DNA of 64,000 nt, taken from contig NZ_JBPOFB010000003.1 in the NCBI RefSeq assembly GCF_051251565.1, forward strand, positions 248,001 to 312,000, read 5' to 3'. The notes beneath the pieces are model-generated. The model had not been told where the DNA came from, did not search any database, and saw only the letters and a program-made list of their open reading frames with translations. Position numbers and translations under genes: made by a program. This DNA comes from Marivita sp051251565 (GTDB lineage Bacteria > Pseudomonadota > Alphaproteobacteria > Rhodobacterales > Rhodobacteraceae). Below are positions 1 through 8,873 of the stretch, piece by piece (the first letter of the stretch is position 1; the number at the start of each line of letters is the position of its first letter).

Positions 1-1457
1 GGCACTCTGCGCCCGGCGGTAAAATGCGTCAGGTGAATGGCGTTGATGCCGGGCCAACCGTGCTGACCATGCTTGATGTGTTTGAAGCGCTGTTTGACGA
101 TGCGGGCGAAACCCTGTCAGACCACGTCATGCTGATCCAACAAAAGATCCTTGCGCGTCATTGGTGGCCAGACAGCGGACCGCTTGATCTGTTCCCAGAC
201 CGGGATCAAAGCGCGGACGCCATCGGCGCGTTCGCCGGGACCGTTGCCAAAACCGAGTTCCTGGCATTTGCCGACCGCGCCGCGCGCCTTTTCAACGGGT
301 TCCACGATCCGATGATGCTGCAACCCGAACCCAATCTGGGCGCGCTGACTGCGCATGTTATCAAGAACCCGTCCCTGATCCGCGACATGGGTGTCGGGCA
401 AACGCTCAAACGGATGCTGGACCAAAGCTTTACTGACCCGCGCCTAAGGCAATTGTTCGGCCGCTATGCCACCTATGTTGGGGGATCGCCGGATCGGTCC
501 CCTGCCCTGCTCTCTCTGATCTGGGAGGCTGAGGCGCGGGGCGTGTGGTGTGTCAAAGGCGGGATGAGCGCGCTGGCCAAGGCGATAGCCGCACTGATCG
601 TGGCAAAAGGCGGGAACATCAGGACCAATACGACGGTCCGCAAGATCAACACTGCACTGGGTGGCGTGTCCGGTGTCACGTTGACCAACGGCGAAACACT
701 TTATGCCGAGCACGTGGTGTTCAATGGCGATCCCCGCGCGTTAGCCTTGGGTCTTTTGGGCGAGGCGGCAAAACCAATCGCACCCATCACAGTGAAACGG
801 GCCCGCAGCCATTCTGCGAATGTATGGAGCTTTCAGGCGGCGCCTTCGGACATGCCGTTGGTGCATCACAACCTGTTCTTCAGTGATCCCTCCAAAAACG
901 AATTTGCCGAAATCGAACGTGGTTACATTCCGTCGGACCCCACGCTGTACGTCTGCGCCGAAGATCGCGGGCAAGACACGCCCCACCCGCAGACCGAGCG
1001 GTTCGAAATTATCATGAATACCCCGCCCCTGACGCAGCGCACGGCACAGCCCGAGGACTATGAGATATGTCACACACGGACCTTTCCCCTTCTTCGCCGC
1101 TACGGTCTGAGCTTCTCACCGGAACCGGGACCGGACAGCCTGACGACAGCAAAGAGCTTCGACGCGCTTTTTCCCGGCAGCGCCGGTTCGCTATACGGGC
1201 AGAGCCCGCACGGGATGACAGCAGCGTTGGAACGACCGACGGCACGGACCAAGATCAAGGGCCTGTATCTGGCGGGCGGCGGCACACATCCGGGGGCGGG
1301 CGTCCCGATGGCAGCGCTCTCCGGCAGGCACGCGGCCGCGGCGATTGTGACGGACCGAACTTCAACCTCAAAGTCCCGGAAAACGGTTACGCCTGGTGGT
1401 ACGTCGATGGCATCTCTGCCGACGGCACGCGCGCTGTCTCGGTCATCGGGTTCATAG
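1..1457 (+). CDS. crtD: Hydroxyneurosporene/methoxyneurosporene desaturase CrtD (5' truncated by window edge)
   Basis: FAD-dependent carotenoid 3,4-desaturase of the spheroidene pathway, membrane associated. The frame is open from base 3 and reads SAPGGK before the first internal ATG at 24, so the N-terminal Rossmann motif lies outside the window and 24 is not the true start. The family signature VDAGPTVLTM is at the beginning, and the C-terminal FAD-binding motif YLAGGGTHPGAGVP is near 1270-1310. The frame continues to 1457, about 100 nt past the point where CrtC homology begins in another frame. It precedes crtC on the same strand, as in the Rhodobacter photosynthesis cluster. CrtI at 3803-5350 is a paralogue, but the gene order and the sequence at the C terminus favour CrtD. 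Confidence 0.93.
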   Translation, partial: HSAPGGKMRQVNGVDAGPTVLTMLDVFEALFDDAGETLSDHVMLIQQKILARHWWPDSGPLDLFPDRDQSADAIGAFAGTVAKTEFLAFADRAARLFNGFHDPMMLQPEPNLGALTAHVIKNPSLIRDMGVGQTLKRMLDQSFTDPRLRQLFGRYATYVGGSPDRSPALLSLIWEAEARGVWCVKGGMSALAKAIAALIVAKGGNIRTNTTVRKINTALGGVSGVTLTNGETLYAEHVVFNGDPRALALGLLGEAAKPIAPITVKRARSHSANVWSFQAAPSDMPLVHHNLFFSDPSKNEFAEIERGYIPSDPTLYVCAEDRGQDTPHPQTERFEIIMNTPPLTQRTAQPEDYEICHTRTFPLLRRYGLSFSPEPGPDSLTTAKSFDALFPGSAGSLYGQSPHGMTAALERPTARTKIKGLYLAGGGTHPGAGVPMAALSGRHAAAAIVTDRTSTSKSRKTVTPGGTSMASLPTARALSRSSGS

Positions 1458-2284
1458 GATCGGTCTTTTCGCCGTGGTATCGCTGGTCGGGGCGCAGGAA
1501 CCCTGAAGACCACGTGTGCATCAATGTCGCCACCTATGGCCGCGGCGGGCGGTTCACCATGACCGATCGCGGCACCCCTGCCCTCCGCCAGACGGCCAAC
1601 AGCTTAACCGTTGGGCCCTCGTCAATGCGATGGGAAAACGGCAAGTTGGTGATTGACGTCAACGAACTGTCCGGCCCGCCAATTGTCAGCCGTGTGCGTG
1701 GCACCATCACCGTGACGCCCAGCGCTATCACGCAGGTTGAACTGCCTCTGACCGAAGATGGGGCGCATATCTGGCGGCCTTTTGGGCCAGTGTCCGACAT
1801 TTCCGTCGATCTGGATGCGCCCGGTTGGCAATGGGACGGCCACGGGTATTTTGACGCCAATTTCGGTACGCGCGCATTGGAAGAGGATTTCTCGTATTGG
1901 ACATGGGGCCGTTACCCGGCAGCAGATGGCAGCACATGTTTTTACGATGCTACACGCCTTGATGGGTCAGAGCTTGGAGCCGGGTTTCATTTTGACGCCG
2001 ATGGCACGGCAGCCGAAATCGACCTGCCGCCACAGCATGAGTTCAAACGGTCACTGTGGGCGGTCCGCCGCGAAACACGCGGAGACCTTGGGTGCAAGCC
2101 CCGCCAAGTGATGAACATGCTGGATGCGCCATTCTATTCACGATCCATGGTCGAAACGCAGCTGAACGGAGAGACAACGGTCGGCGTACACGAAGCACTG
2201 GATCTGACGCGGTTTCGGTCGCCGTTGCTCAAGCCGATGCTGGCAGTGCGTGTGCCCCGACGCCGGAATTGGACATTCGATTAG
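1067..2284 (+). CDS. crtC: Carotenoid 1,2-hydratase CrtC (start uncertain)
   Basis: Hydrates the 1,2 double bond of neurosporene/lycopene-type carotenoids, acting before CrtD. Recognisable family sequence starts at about 1352 (GPNFNLKVPENGYAWWYVDG) and runs to the stop, including GFIGSVFSPWY, a region close to the N terminus as annotated in Rhodobacter. The only ATG, GTG or TTG in frame upstream of that homology is the ATG at 1067, which has GAGGA about 9 nt before it. It would add roughly 95 residues translated out of phase with crtD and not CrtC-like. The next in-frame start is GTG 1513, inside the conserved domain. The real start is therefore unresolved: a long out-of-phase overlap, a non-standard start, or frameshifting from crtD. 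The stop TAG overlaps the tspO stop on the other strand. Confidence 0.85.
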   Translation: MSHTDLSPSSPLRSELLTGTGTGQPDDSKELRRAFSRQRRFAIRAEPARDDSSVGTTDGTDQDQGPVSGGRRHTSGGGRPDGSALRQARGRGDCDGPNFNLKVPENGYAWWYVDGISADGTRAVSVIGFIGSVFSPWYRWSGRRNPEDHVCINVATYGRGGRFTMTDRGTPALRQTANSLTVGPSSMRWENGKLVIDVNELSGPPIVSRVRGTITVTPSAITQVELPLTEDGAHIWRPFGPVSDISVDLDAPGWQWDGHGYFDANFGTRALEEDFSYWTWGRYPAADGSTCFYDATRLDGSELGAGFHFDADGTAAEIDLPPQHEFKRSLWAVRRETRGDLGCKPRQVMNMLDAPFYSRSMVETQLNGETTVGVHEALDLTRFRSPLLKPMLAVRVPRRRNWTFD

Positions 2285-2763
2285 GGCGCAGGCGCGCTTG
2301 CTTGTTTGGCTTCATCCGGGTTCAAACGCCAGACGCTGGCATTCAGTGCCCCGGCAATGGACACCCAGATCAGATAAGGGATAAACAGCATTCCTGAAAC
2401 CATGTCGACCTGCCACAGCGCCACCATTGTTGCAGCAACCGACAGCCACAGCGCCGTCAGCACGACCATCCCAAGCTTGATTTTTTTCAATCCGAAAAAC
2501 ACCGGCGTCCAAAGGCTGTTCAGTGCAACCTGCAAGGCCCAAAATGCCATCGCGACTCCGTTGTCGGGAAGCATCGCAACGCGCGCCCCTGCCGTCGCCA
2601 TACACAGGTATAGCGTTGTCCAGACCACCGGGAACACCCAATCAGGTGGAGTCCAGGACGGTTTGGCCAGATTGCGGTACCATGGGCCGGGCGAGAACAA
2701 ACCGCCGGTCGATCCTGCCGCAATGCAGGCCGTCAAAAAGATGCTGAAGAGAAGCCAGAACAT
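2281..2763 (-). CDS. tspO: TspO/MBR family tryptophan-rich sensory protein
   Basis: Outer-membrane TspO homologue (CrtK of the Rhodobacter cluster) of 160 aa, implicated in tetrapyrrole efflux or sensing and negative control of photosynthesis genes in Rhodobacter sphaeroides (known for the family). Five hydrophobic helices can be seen. Typical TspO sequence includes GPWYRNLAKPSWTPPDWVFP near residues 26-45 and the WT..Y motif, plus ALNSLWTPVFFGLKK near 80-95. It lies 5 nt downstream of crtB, so crtI-crtB-tspO forms one leftward operon. Its TAA stop and the TAG stop of crtC share the 4-nt TTAG at 2281-2284. Confidence 0.95.
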   Translation of the reverse strand: MFWLLFSIFLTACIAAGSTGGLFSPGPWYRNLAKPSWTPPDWVFPVVWTTLYLCMATAGARVAMLPDNGVAMAFWALQVALNSLWTPVFFGLKKIKLGMVVLTALWLSVAATMVALWQVDMVSGMLFIPYLIWVSIAGALNASVWRLNPDEAKQASAPAP

Positions 2764-2768
2764 TCAGG

Positions 2769-3806
2769 TCAAGTAAGACGCCCGTGCGCGCCATTCAAGG
2801 CGTCCCTTTGATCCTTCTCGCATTGTGCCACTTGCGTCAGCGCTTCGAAAATCGCGTCTGCCCGTGATCTGCGATCTACCTGACGGCCCGCGGCCTGCAC
2901 AAGAAACTTGGTTTCGGGCAGAGAGCTCGCATAAAGAACAGCGGATTTCGGCATCACCGTTGTCAATGCAGCGCGCGCCGCCGATATGGTAAGCCAGCCC
3001 AGTTTTTGTGATTTAGACGTATGCGCGCGGGACGAAATGGAATCGTAGCCGCTCCGCTGCACCTGGCTGCCAATCCCCGCGTAGATGAAACGCGCGGCAT
3101 AAATTCCGGGGCGCGATCCAATGGGCAGTGCGGCAACACCCGCCTCGGAGCGCATATAAAGACGGTTTGCCTGCATCACCAACCGGCGCGTCATCTGGCG
3201 GATCGCCTTGGTCGGTTTTGGCGTATCAAGAAACCGTTGCGGCGACAGTCCGGCCTCGTCCAGCCATTCTGTTGGAAGATAAATCCGGCCTTCCAACGCA
3301 TCCTCACCGATGTCGCGCGCGATATTGGTCAGCTGCATTGCCACCCCAAGATCACAGGCGCGGGCAAGGGCGTGTGGATCGCGGACGCGCATCAAGACGC
3401 ACATCATCACACCAACGGCAGAGGCCACGCGCGCCGAATAATCAAACAATTCAGACAAGGTCTCGTAGCGACGCCCCATCGCATCCCACGCCAGCCCTTC
3501 CAAAAGTGCGTCGGGCAAAGCGCGCGGCATCTCGAATTCCTCGACCACGCGGGCAAAAGCCCGATCTGCCGGGGCGTTTTCCGGCTGGCCTTGGTAAATT
3601 CGCTCTAGCCGGTCCTGAAGCCTTAGAACGGCTGCCGCCTTTTCCTGCTGCAAATCAACCGCGTCATCGGCCAATCGGCAAAACGCGTAAAGCGCAAGCG
3701 ACGGATCCCGAACCGATGAGGGCAACAGTCGCGATGCCATGTGGAATGACAAAGACCCGTGCCGAATGGCTTCGCGGCAGGCCTCCATGTCGGTGTGATA
3801 CGTCAT
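2769..3806 (-). CDS. crtB: Phytoene synthase CrtB
   Basis: Condenses two geranylgeranyl diphosphates to phytoene, the first committed step of C40 carotenoid synthesis. Two Asp-rich motifs are visible: LADDAVD near residue 46 and NIARDIGEDALEGR near residue 162, which bind Mg2+-diphosphate. The squalene/phytoene synthase signature GRIYLP follows. The 345-aa length is normal. Its start ATG overlaps the crtI stop by 4 nt (ATGA at 3803-3806), showing translational coupling, and tspO follows after 5 nt. Confidence 0.97.
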   Translation of the reverse strand: MTYHTDMEACREAIRHGSLSFHMASRLLPSSVRDPSLALYAFCRLADDAVDLQQEKAAAVLRLQDRLERIYQGQPENAPADRAFARVVEEFEMPRALPDALLEGLAWDAMGRRYETLSELFDYSARVASAVGVMMCVLMRVRDPHALARACDLGVAMQLTNIARDIGEDALEGRIYLPTEWLDEAGLSPQRFLDTPKPTKAIRQMTRRLVMQANRLYMRSEAGVAALPIGSRPGIYAARFIYAGIGSQVQRSGYDSISSRAHTSKSQKLGWLTISAARAALTTVMPKSAVLYASSLPETKFLVQAAGRQVDRRSRADAIFEALTQVAQCEKDQRDALNGAHGRLT

Positions 3807-5350
3807 CCGCGGACCAGCGCGGGATCGGGAACAAGTTGCTGCAACACTTCTGCCGAGGAAATAACGCCGGGCAACCCCGCCCCCGGATGTGTTCCCGCAC
3901 CGGTCAGGAACAGACCTTTGAGTTCCTCACTCACATTGTGCGGACGGAACCAAGCGCTTTGCAGGATGCGCGGCTCGATCGAAAAGCCGGACCCGTGGGG
4001 AGACAGATACCTGTCCTTGAACGTTTCGGGCGTGAACACTTCGCTTGCGGTCACCCGTTCCGAGAAACCAGGCAGCAATTGTTCTTCCAGCGTCTTGGTC
4101 AAGCGCACACGGTATTCGCGTTCCAGCTCTTTCCAATCTGCCGCATCGTCATGACCCAAATGTGGAACCGGGCTTAGAACATAGAACGTATCATCGCCTT
4201 TAGGGGCAGCACTTGGGTCCGTGACAGTGGGACGGTGGACATAGAGTGAATAGTCATCCGGCACCTTGCCGCCCATAAAGATGTCGCGCACCAATTCTTT
4301 GTACCGCGGGCCATTGAGAATCGTGTGGTGCCCCACATCTTTCCACATGTCGCGCGTTCCCTTGGTTCCGAAATACCAGACATAAAGACCCATCGACCAC
4401 CGACGCGACTTGAGCTTTTTCGGCGTCCAGCGTTTGCGCGGCTGATTTCGCAACAGGTGATCATAGGTGAACCCGGCATCAGCATTGGACACAACGATAT
4501 CAGCTGTCAGAACATCGCCAGAGGCGAGCTTGACCCCCCGCGCCTGCTTGTTCTTGACGAGAATCTCGTCAACCTCGGTCTCCATCCGTAGAGTGCCACC
4601 CTGTTCGCCAATGATCTTGGCCATGTTTTCGGCAATCGCGGCAACGCCGCCCATTGCGTAATGCACCCCAAATTCCTTTTCGAGGTGAGACACCAGAATA
4701 TACATCGACGTCACGTTGAACGGGTCACCGCCGATGAACAGCGGGTGAAAGGACAATGCCATGCGCAGCCGCTCATCTTTTACCCGCTTGGACGCATGGG
4801 CATAGACCGACCGGTCGGCCCGCAGCATCGCAAACCGTGGCAGCACGCGAATCAGATCTGTCAACTTGTGCATGGACCGACGGCCCAAGTCCTCGAACCC
4901 GAACCAATAGCGTTCTTCGCTGTCGCGCAGAAATTTATCATAGCCCGCAACATCGCCCGGAGACAGGCGCCGGACCTCTTCGCGCATCGCTTCCGTATCC
5001 TGGCGTGCAGTGAATTTCGACCCGTCAGGCCAGCGGATTTCATAGAACGGATCTAGCGGGCGCAGGTCGACCTCTTCGTGGAAATCCCTGCCGCACGCGG
5101 CCCATAACTCTTTGAAAACCTGTGGGACTGTGACAATTGTCGGCCCCAGATCAAAGCGGTGCCCATCTTTCCAGATGCACGATCCGCGCCCCCCCGGAAC
5201 ATCAAGCTTGTCAATCACCGTCACGCGGTAGCCCATCGCACCAAGGCGCATAGCAGACGCAAGTCCCCCCAGCCCAGCACCAATCACCACCGCATGGGCA
5301 GAACTAAGCTTGTCAGAATGTGCCGCAAGGGCCGTGTCAAGTTTTGTCAT
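3803..5350 (-). CDS. crtI: Phytoene desaturase CrtI
   Basis: FAD-dependent desaturase turning phytoene into neurosporene or lycopene. The N-terminal dinucleotide-binding motif is VVIGAGLGGLASAMRLGAMG, followed by DKLDVPGGRG, and the C-terminal motif is LFLTGAGTHPGAGLPGV. The frame is open to 5410, but the peptide before MTKLDTALAAHS is not family-like and lies in the promoter/operator. I therefore chose ATG 5350; the adjacent ATG 5353 is equally possible. It is the first gene of the leftward crtI-crtB-tspO operon and divergent from crtA. A TGT-N12-ACA repressor site ends 19 nt upstream of the start. Confidence 0.96.
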   Translation of the reverse strand: MTKLDTALAAHSDKLSSAHAVVIGAGLGGLASAMRLGAMGYRVTVIDKLDVPGGRGSCIWKDGHRFDLGPTIVTVPQVFKELWAACGRDFHEEVDLRPLDPFYEIRWPDGSKFTARQDTEAMREEVRRLSPGDVAGYDKFLRDSEERYWFGFEDLGRRSMHKLTDLIRVLPRFAMLRADRSVYAHASKRVKDERLRMALSFHPLFIGGDPFNVTSMYILVSHLEKEFGVHYAMGGVAAIAENMAKIIGEQGGTLRMETEVDEILVKNKQARGVKLASGDVLTADIVVSNADAGFTYDHLLRNQPRKRWTPKKLKSRRWSMGLYVWYFGTKGTRDMWKDVGHHTILNGPRYKELVRDIFMGGKVPDDYSLYVHRPTVTDPSAAPKGDDTFYVLSPVPHLGHDDAADWKELEREYRVRLTKTLEEQLLPGFSERVTASEVFTPETFKDRYLSPHGSGFSIEPRILQSAWFRPHNVSEELKGLFLTGAGTHPGAGLPGVISSAEVLQQLVPDPALVRG

Positions 5351-5368
5351 CATTGGTCCATGATATAC

Positions 5369-5386
5369 TGTCAACTTTACTTTACA
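5369..5386. promoter_or_regulatory. PpsR/CrtJ-type operator 1
   Basis: The sequence TGT-CAACTTTACTTT-ACA is a perfect TGT-N12-ACA match, the known recognition sequence of the redox/light-responsive repressor PpsR (CrtJ). It lies just upstream of crtI. On the minus strand it covers the likely -10 region of crtI, with TTGACG 15-17 nt further upstream as the possible -35. Assignment of the binding protein is inference. Confidence 0.8.
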
Positions 5387-5443
5387 ATATTTTGCCGAGG
5401 GGTGCGTCAAATTATTCAGTATCTTGCCTGTTTATTGAGAATG

Positions 5444-5461
5444 TGTCAGTCTTAGTTGACA
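5444..5461. promoter_or_regulatory. PpsR/CrtJ-type operator 2
   Basis: TGT-CAGTCTTAGTTG-ACA is a second perfect TGT-N12-ACA site, centred 75 bp from the first and ending 14 nt before the crtA start. Paired sites flanking a divergent promoter fit cooperative PpsR binding and joint repression of crtI and crtA, and so of the crtA-bchI-bchD-bchO transcript. The geometry is seen in the sequence; the regulation is inferred. Confidence 0.82.
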
Positions 5462-5475
5462 CTATGGGAACCAAA

Positions 5476-6183
5476 ATGCAGACTGTGAGCCTTAGCTTTT
5501 ACCGCTTTGCCACACCGCTATCGCGGCTGTGGGCGCTGACCATGATGGGTGCTGCGCGCCTGTCGCTCCCGCGAATCGACGGAATTCAGTTCTGGAAACT
5601 CTGCGGGTCCGGCACGGGCGAAGGCTTTACGCCCATTCCCAATACATCTGTCTATGCGATCCTCACCGTCTGGCCTGATCTGGACCGCGCGCGTGCGGCA
5701 CTGAGCGCAGAACGCATCTTTCAACGCTACCGTGCACAGGCGTCCGAGTCGTGGACGCTGTTCCTCACGCCATATTCGGCGCGCGGTGCCTGGTCGGGCG
5801 CATCGCCCTTTGTCGAAGAAGCGCCAGACCAAACCGGCCCCATTGCCGCGCTGACCCGCGCAACAGTCCGCCCCGGTGTTGCCGCGCAATTCTGGAAGCG
5901 CGTGCCTGACATCAGTGGCGTGATTGGCGCAGACCCCAACGTGCTGTTCAAAATCGGCATCGGAGAAGTCCCGCTGCTGCAACAGATCACCTTTTCCATC
6001 TGGCCCGATTCCAACGCCATGGCCGAATTCGCACGGAAGAACGGACCCCACGCTCAGGCAATCCAGGCCGTACGTGAGGGTAAGTGGTTCCGCGAAGAAC
6101 TCTATGCCCGCTTTCGGGTGACCGACGAGATCGGCACCTGGGAAGGCCAGTCCCCTCGTATTCTCAAGGATATCGCCGCATGA
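5476..6183 (+). CDS. crtA: Spheroidene monooxygenase CrtA
   Basis: Inserts the 2-keto group that makes spheroidenone, in purple bacteria under oxic conditions. Family sequence is plain from MQTVSLSFYRF through FWKLCGSGTGEGFTPIPNT near residues 37-55 and FKIGIGEVPLLQQITFSIWP. Start ATG 5476 was chosen because a GGGA lies about 7 nt upstream and the family begins M-x-x-VSLS. ATG 5464 is the in-frame alternative but directly abuts the operator. The predicted product is 235 aa. The stop overlaps the bchI start as ATGA (6180-6183), so crtA leads a crtA-bchI-bchD-bchO operon. Confidence 0.95.
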   Translation: MQTVSLSFYRFATPLSRLWALTMMGAARLSLPRIDGIQFWKLCGSGTGEGFTPIPNTSVYAILTVWPDLDRARAALSAERIFQRYRAQASESWTLFLTPYSARGAWSGASPFVEEAPDQTGPIAALTRATVRPGVAAQFWKRVPDISGVIGADPNVLFKIGIGEVPLLQQITFSIWPDSNAMAEFARKNGPHAQAIQAVREGKWFREELYARFRVTDEIGTWEGQSPRILKDIAA

Positions 6184-7184
6184 GACATCCGTTCCCGTTT
6201 TCCGCCATCGTTGGTCAGGACCAGATGAAACTGGCCATGATCCTCACCGCAATCGACCCCGGTATTGGCGGGGTGCTTGTGTTTGGCGATCGCGGCACGG
6301 GGAAATCCACAGCGGTGCGAGCCTTGGCGGCGCTTTTGCCTCAGATCACCAAACTTGAGGGCAGTGCAACCAATGCCGCGACCGAGGCAGAGATCCCCGA
6401 TTGGGCAGATCCGGTGTCGGGCAAAATGATCAACGTGCCCACACCAGTGATTGATCTGCCGCTTGGCACAACCGAAGATCGGCTTGTCGGCGCTCTTGAC
6501 ATTGAACGCGCGCTCAGTCGCGGCGAAAAGGCGTTTGAACCCGGTCTGCTGGCCAAGGCCAATCGCGGCTATCTCTATATTGACGAAGTGAACCTGCTTG
6601 AGGATCACTTGGTTGATCTGCTTTTGGATGTCGCGCAATCGGGCGAAAATGTCATCGAACGCGAAGGGCTGTCGATCCGCCATGATGCGCGTTTCGTACT
6701 TGTCGGATCGGGCAATCCCGAAGAAGGCGAACTGCGCCCACAGCTTTTGGACCGGTTTGGCCTGTCCGTCGAAGTGCGGTCACCCAACGATATCGAAGAG
6801 CGGGTCGAGGTCATTCGCCGCCGCGCTGCGTTTGACACCAACCCGGATGCATTTGTCGAAAAATGGTCAGTCGAGGACACCAAGATCCGCGATGCCATCC
6901 TTACAGCGCGCGAGGCCCTTAAATCCATCGACGCCCCTGACGACACCCTGCGCGACTGCGCCGGGCTGTGCGTTGCCATCGGGTCAGACGGGCTGCGCGG
7001 AGAATTGACGCTGCTGCGCGCTGCGCGTGCTTTGGCCGCCTACCAAAATGAACCGACCGTCACCCGCGATCACCTGCGCGCAGTGGCATCCATGGCGCTC
7101 AGTCACCGCTTGCGCCGCGATCCGCTGGACGATGCAGGATCGTCGACCCGCGTGGACCGCACGGTCGAGGAAGTCTTTGCATGA
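6180..7184 (+). CDS. bchI: Magnesium chelatase ATPase subunit I, BchI
   Basis: AAA+ motor subunit of Mg-protoporphyrin IX chelatase, the first step of bacteriochlorophyll synthesis; works with BchD and BchH. Walker A GDRGTGKST is near residues 37-45, Walker B YIDEVNLLEDHLVD near 132-145, and the sensor region GSGNPEEGELRPQLLDRFGL follows. The 334-aa length is usual. The start was placed at the ATG of the ATGA overlap with crtA. Its own stop overlaps the bchD start in the same way (7181-7184). Confidence 0.97.
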   Translation: MRHPFPFSAIVGQDQMKLAMILTAIDPGIGGVLVFGDRGTGKSTAVRALAALLPQITKLEGSATNAATEAEIPDWADPVSGKMINVPTPVIDLPLGTTEDRLVGALDIERALSRGEKAFEPGLLAKANRGYLYIDEVNLLEDHLVDLLLDVAQSGENVIEREGLSIRHDARFVLVGSGNPEEGELRPQLLDRFGLSVEVRSPNDIEERVEVIRRRAAFDTNPDAFVEKWSVEDTKIRDAILTAREALKSIDAPDDTLRDCAGLCVAIGSDGLRGELTLLRAARALAAYQNEPTVTRDHLRAVASMALSHRLRRDPLDDAGSSTRVDRTVEEVFA

Positions 7185-8869
7185 AAGAAGACCCAACTGC
7201 CATTCAGGTGCAGGGCCAATTGGCTCTGACGCTTCTGGCGGTCGACCCGGCAGGGTTGGGGGGCCTTCACTTGCGCGCCCGTGCAGGACCCGTGCGGGAT
7301 ATGTTCTGCGCGCCCATCAAGACGATCTTTCCCACCGCACGACGCATTGCACCCTCGATTTCAGATCTGCAACTTTTCGGCGGTGTGGATATTGGTGAAA
7401 CCCTCACGCGCGGGCATGTCATCCGCGCCAAAGGCATCCTTGAAACGCCAACGCCACTGGTCTTTACGATGGCCGAACGTTGCGAACCGGGCCTTGCCGC
7501 ACGGCTTGCCCAAGGTCTGGATGCAGGGATCGGGCACGCTCTGATCCTTCTGGATGAAGGGGCCGAGGACGACGAAATCGCGCCAACCACCCTGACCGAG
7601 CGCCTTGCCTTCCGCGTGGATCTCGAAGGGTTGCGTCATGTCGCCGTCGCCCAACTGGTGATGGACAATGCCGATATTGACGCTGCAAAAGTGCGCTTGG
7701 CAGCGGTGATGACCCCCAAAGAGGTGCCAACCGCCCTTGCCGTCACAGCGGCACGGTTCGGGATCGACTCGCTGCGCGCGCCTCTGATGGCACTGGCAGC
7801 GGCGCGGGCAAATGCGGCACTCAACAGCCGCAAAACGGTGAATGAAGACGATCTCCAAATTGCTGTGCAGCTTGTCTACGCCCACCGCGCAACGCAAATG
7901 CCGGCCGAGGATGATACCCCAGAGCCTGAGGACGACACACAGCCTGAAGATACCCCGGACACGCAGAGCCCGGATCAGGACAACTCCGAACTTAACCTTC
8001 CAGACGAGCTTTTGATCGACGCGGTCAAGGCGATCCTGCCGTTCGATGTGCTTGCCATTCTCGAAGGATCCGGGCGAGTCAAAACCGCATCCGGAAGTGG
8101 CGGCGCGGGCCAGAAGAAGCAAGGCAACCGGCGCGGACGGCCTTTGCCGTCACGGGCAGGGCGGCTGGACGGTGGCAATCGGATTGATCTGGTCGCCACG
8201 TTGCGCGCGGCGGTCCCGTGGCAGACAATCCGCCGCAAGCAGACGCCAGACCGCACAGGCGTTCTGATCCGTCCGTCGGACATTCATGTGAAAGTGTTTC
8301 AAGAGGTCTCGGACCGGCTTGTCATCTTCGCGGTTGATGCCTCTGGATCAGCTGCTGTTGCGCGCCTGTCCGAAGCGAAAGGCGCGGTCGAATTGATGCT
8401 GGCGGATGCCTATGCCCGCCGCGACCATGTTGCGCTCATTGCGTTCCGGGGCGAAAGCGCAGATCTGATCCTGCCTCCGACCCGGTCGCTTGTGCAGACA
8501 AAACGCCGATTGGCCGGTCTACCCGGAGGCGGCGGTACACCGCTTGCCTCCGGCCTCAAGGCCGCCGCCGAGCTCGCACAACGCGCCCGCGCACAAGGTT
8601 TGTCGCCCTCTATTGCGGTTCTGACTGATGGGCGCGCCAATGTTCCGTTGCCGGGCAAAACCGGGCGCGCAGCCGCCAACGAAGACGCACAAGCCATGGC
8701 GCGGCATGTTCGGTCGCTGGGCATTCCAAGCGCAATGATCGACACGTCCGTCCGGCCCCACCGAGACCTTCGCGCACTCTGCGACATCATGAATGCACAA
8801 TACATTCCGCTGCCGCGTGCCGATGCCAAGGGACTAAGCCGTGCCATCGAAACCGCACTTGGCGGCTGA
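7181..8869 (+). CDS. bchD: Magnesium chelatase subunit D, BchD
   Basis: Second AAA+ subunit of Mg chelatase, a platform for BchI. The N-terminal AAA domain is degenerate: the Walker A position reads LLAVDPAGLGGLHLR without a GKS/T, as is usual for BchD. An acidic Pro/Asp/Glu-rich linker lies at about residues 245-270. The C-terminal von Willebrand A domain starts with the MIDAS motif FAVDASGSAA near residue 386. The 562-aa length is normal. It overlaps bchI by 4 nt. Confidence 0.96.
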   Translation: MKEDPTAIQVQGQLALTLLAVDPAGLGGLHLRARAGPVRDMFCAPIKTIFPTARRIAPSISDLQLFGGVDIGETLTRGHVIRAKGILETPTPLVFTMAERCEPGLAARLAQGLDAGIGHALILLDEGAEDDEIAPTTLTERLAFRVDLEGLRHVAVAQLVMDNADIDAAKVRLAAVMTPKEVPTALAVTAARFGIDSLRAPLMALAAARANAALNSRKTVNEDDLQIAVQLVYAHRATQMPAEDDTPEPEDDTQPEDTPDTQSPDQDNSELNLPDELLIDAVKAILPFDVLAILEGSGRVKTASGSGGAGQKKQGNRRGRPLPSRAGRLDGGNRIDLVATLRAAVPWQTIRRKQTPDRTGVLIRPSDIHVKVFQEVSDRLVIFAVDASGSAAVARLSEAKGAVELMLADAYARRDHVALIAFRGESADLILPPTRSLVQTKRRLAGLPGGGGTPLASGLKAAAELAQRARAQGLSPSIAVLTDGRANVPLPGKTGRAAANEDAQAMARHVRSLGIPSAMIDTSVRPHRDLRALCDIMNAQYIPLPRADAKGLSRAIETALGG

Positions 8870-8873
8870 CATC

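Noticed and set aside
3128..4177. Long open frame antisense to crtB/crtI
   Set aside because: It mirrors the codon pattern of the two well-identified carotenoid genes, with low-complexity Arg/Pro-rich translation and no family match.
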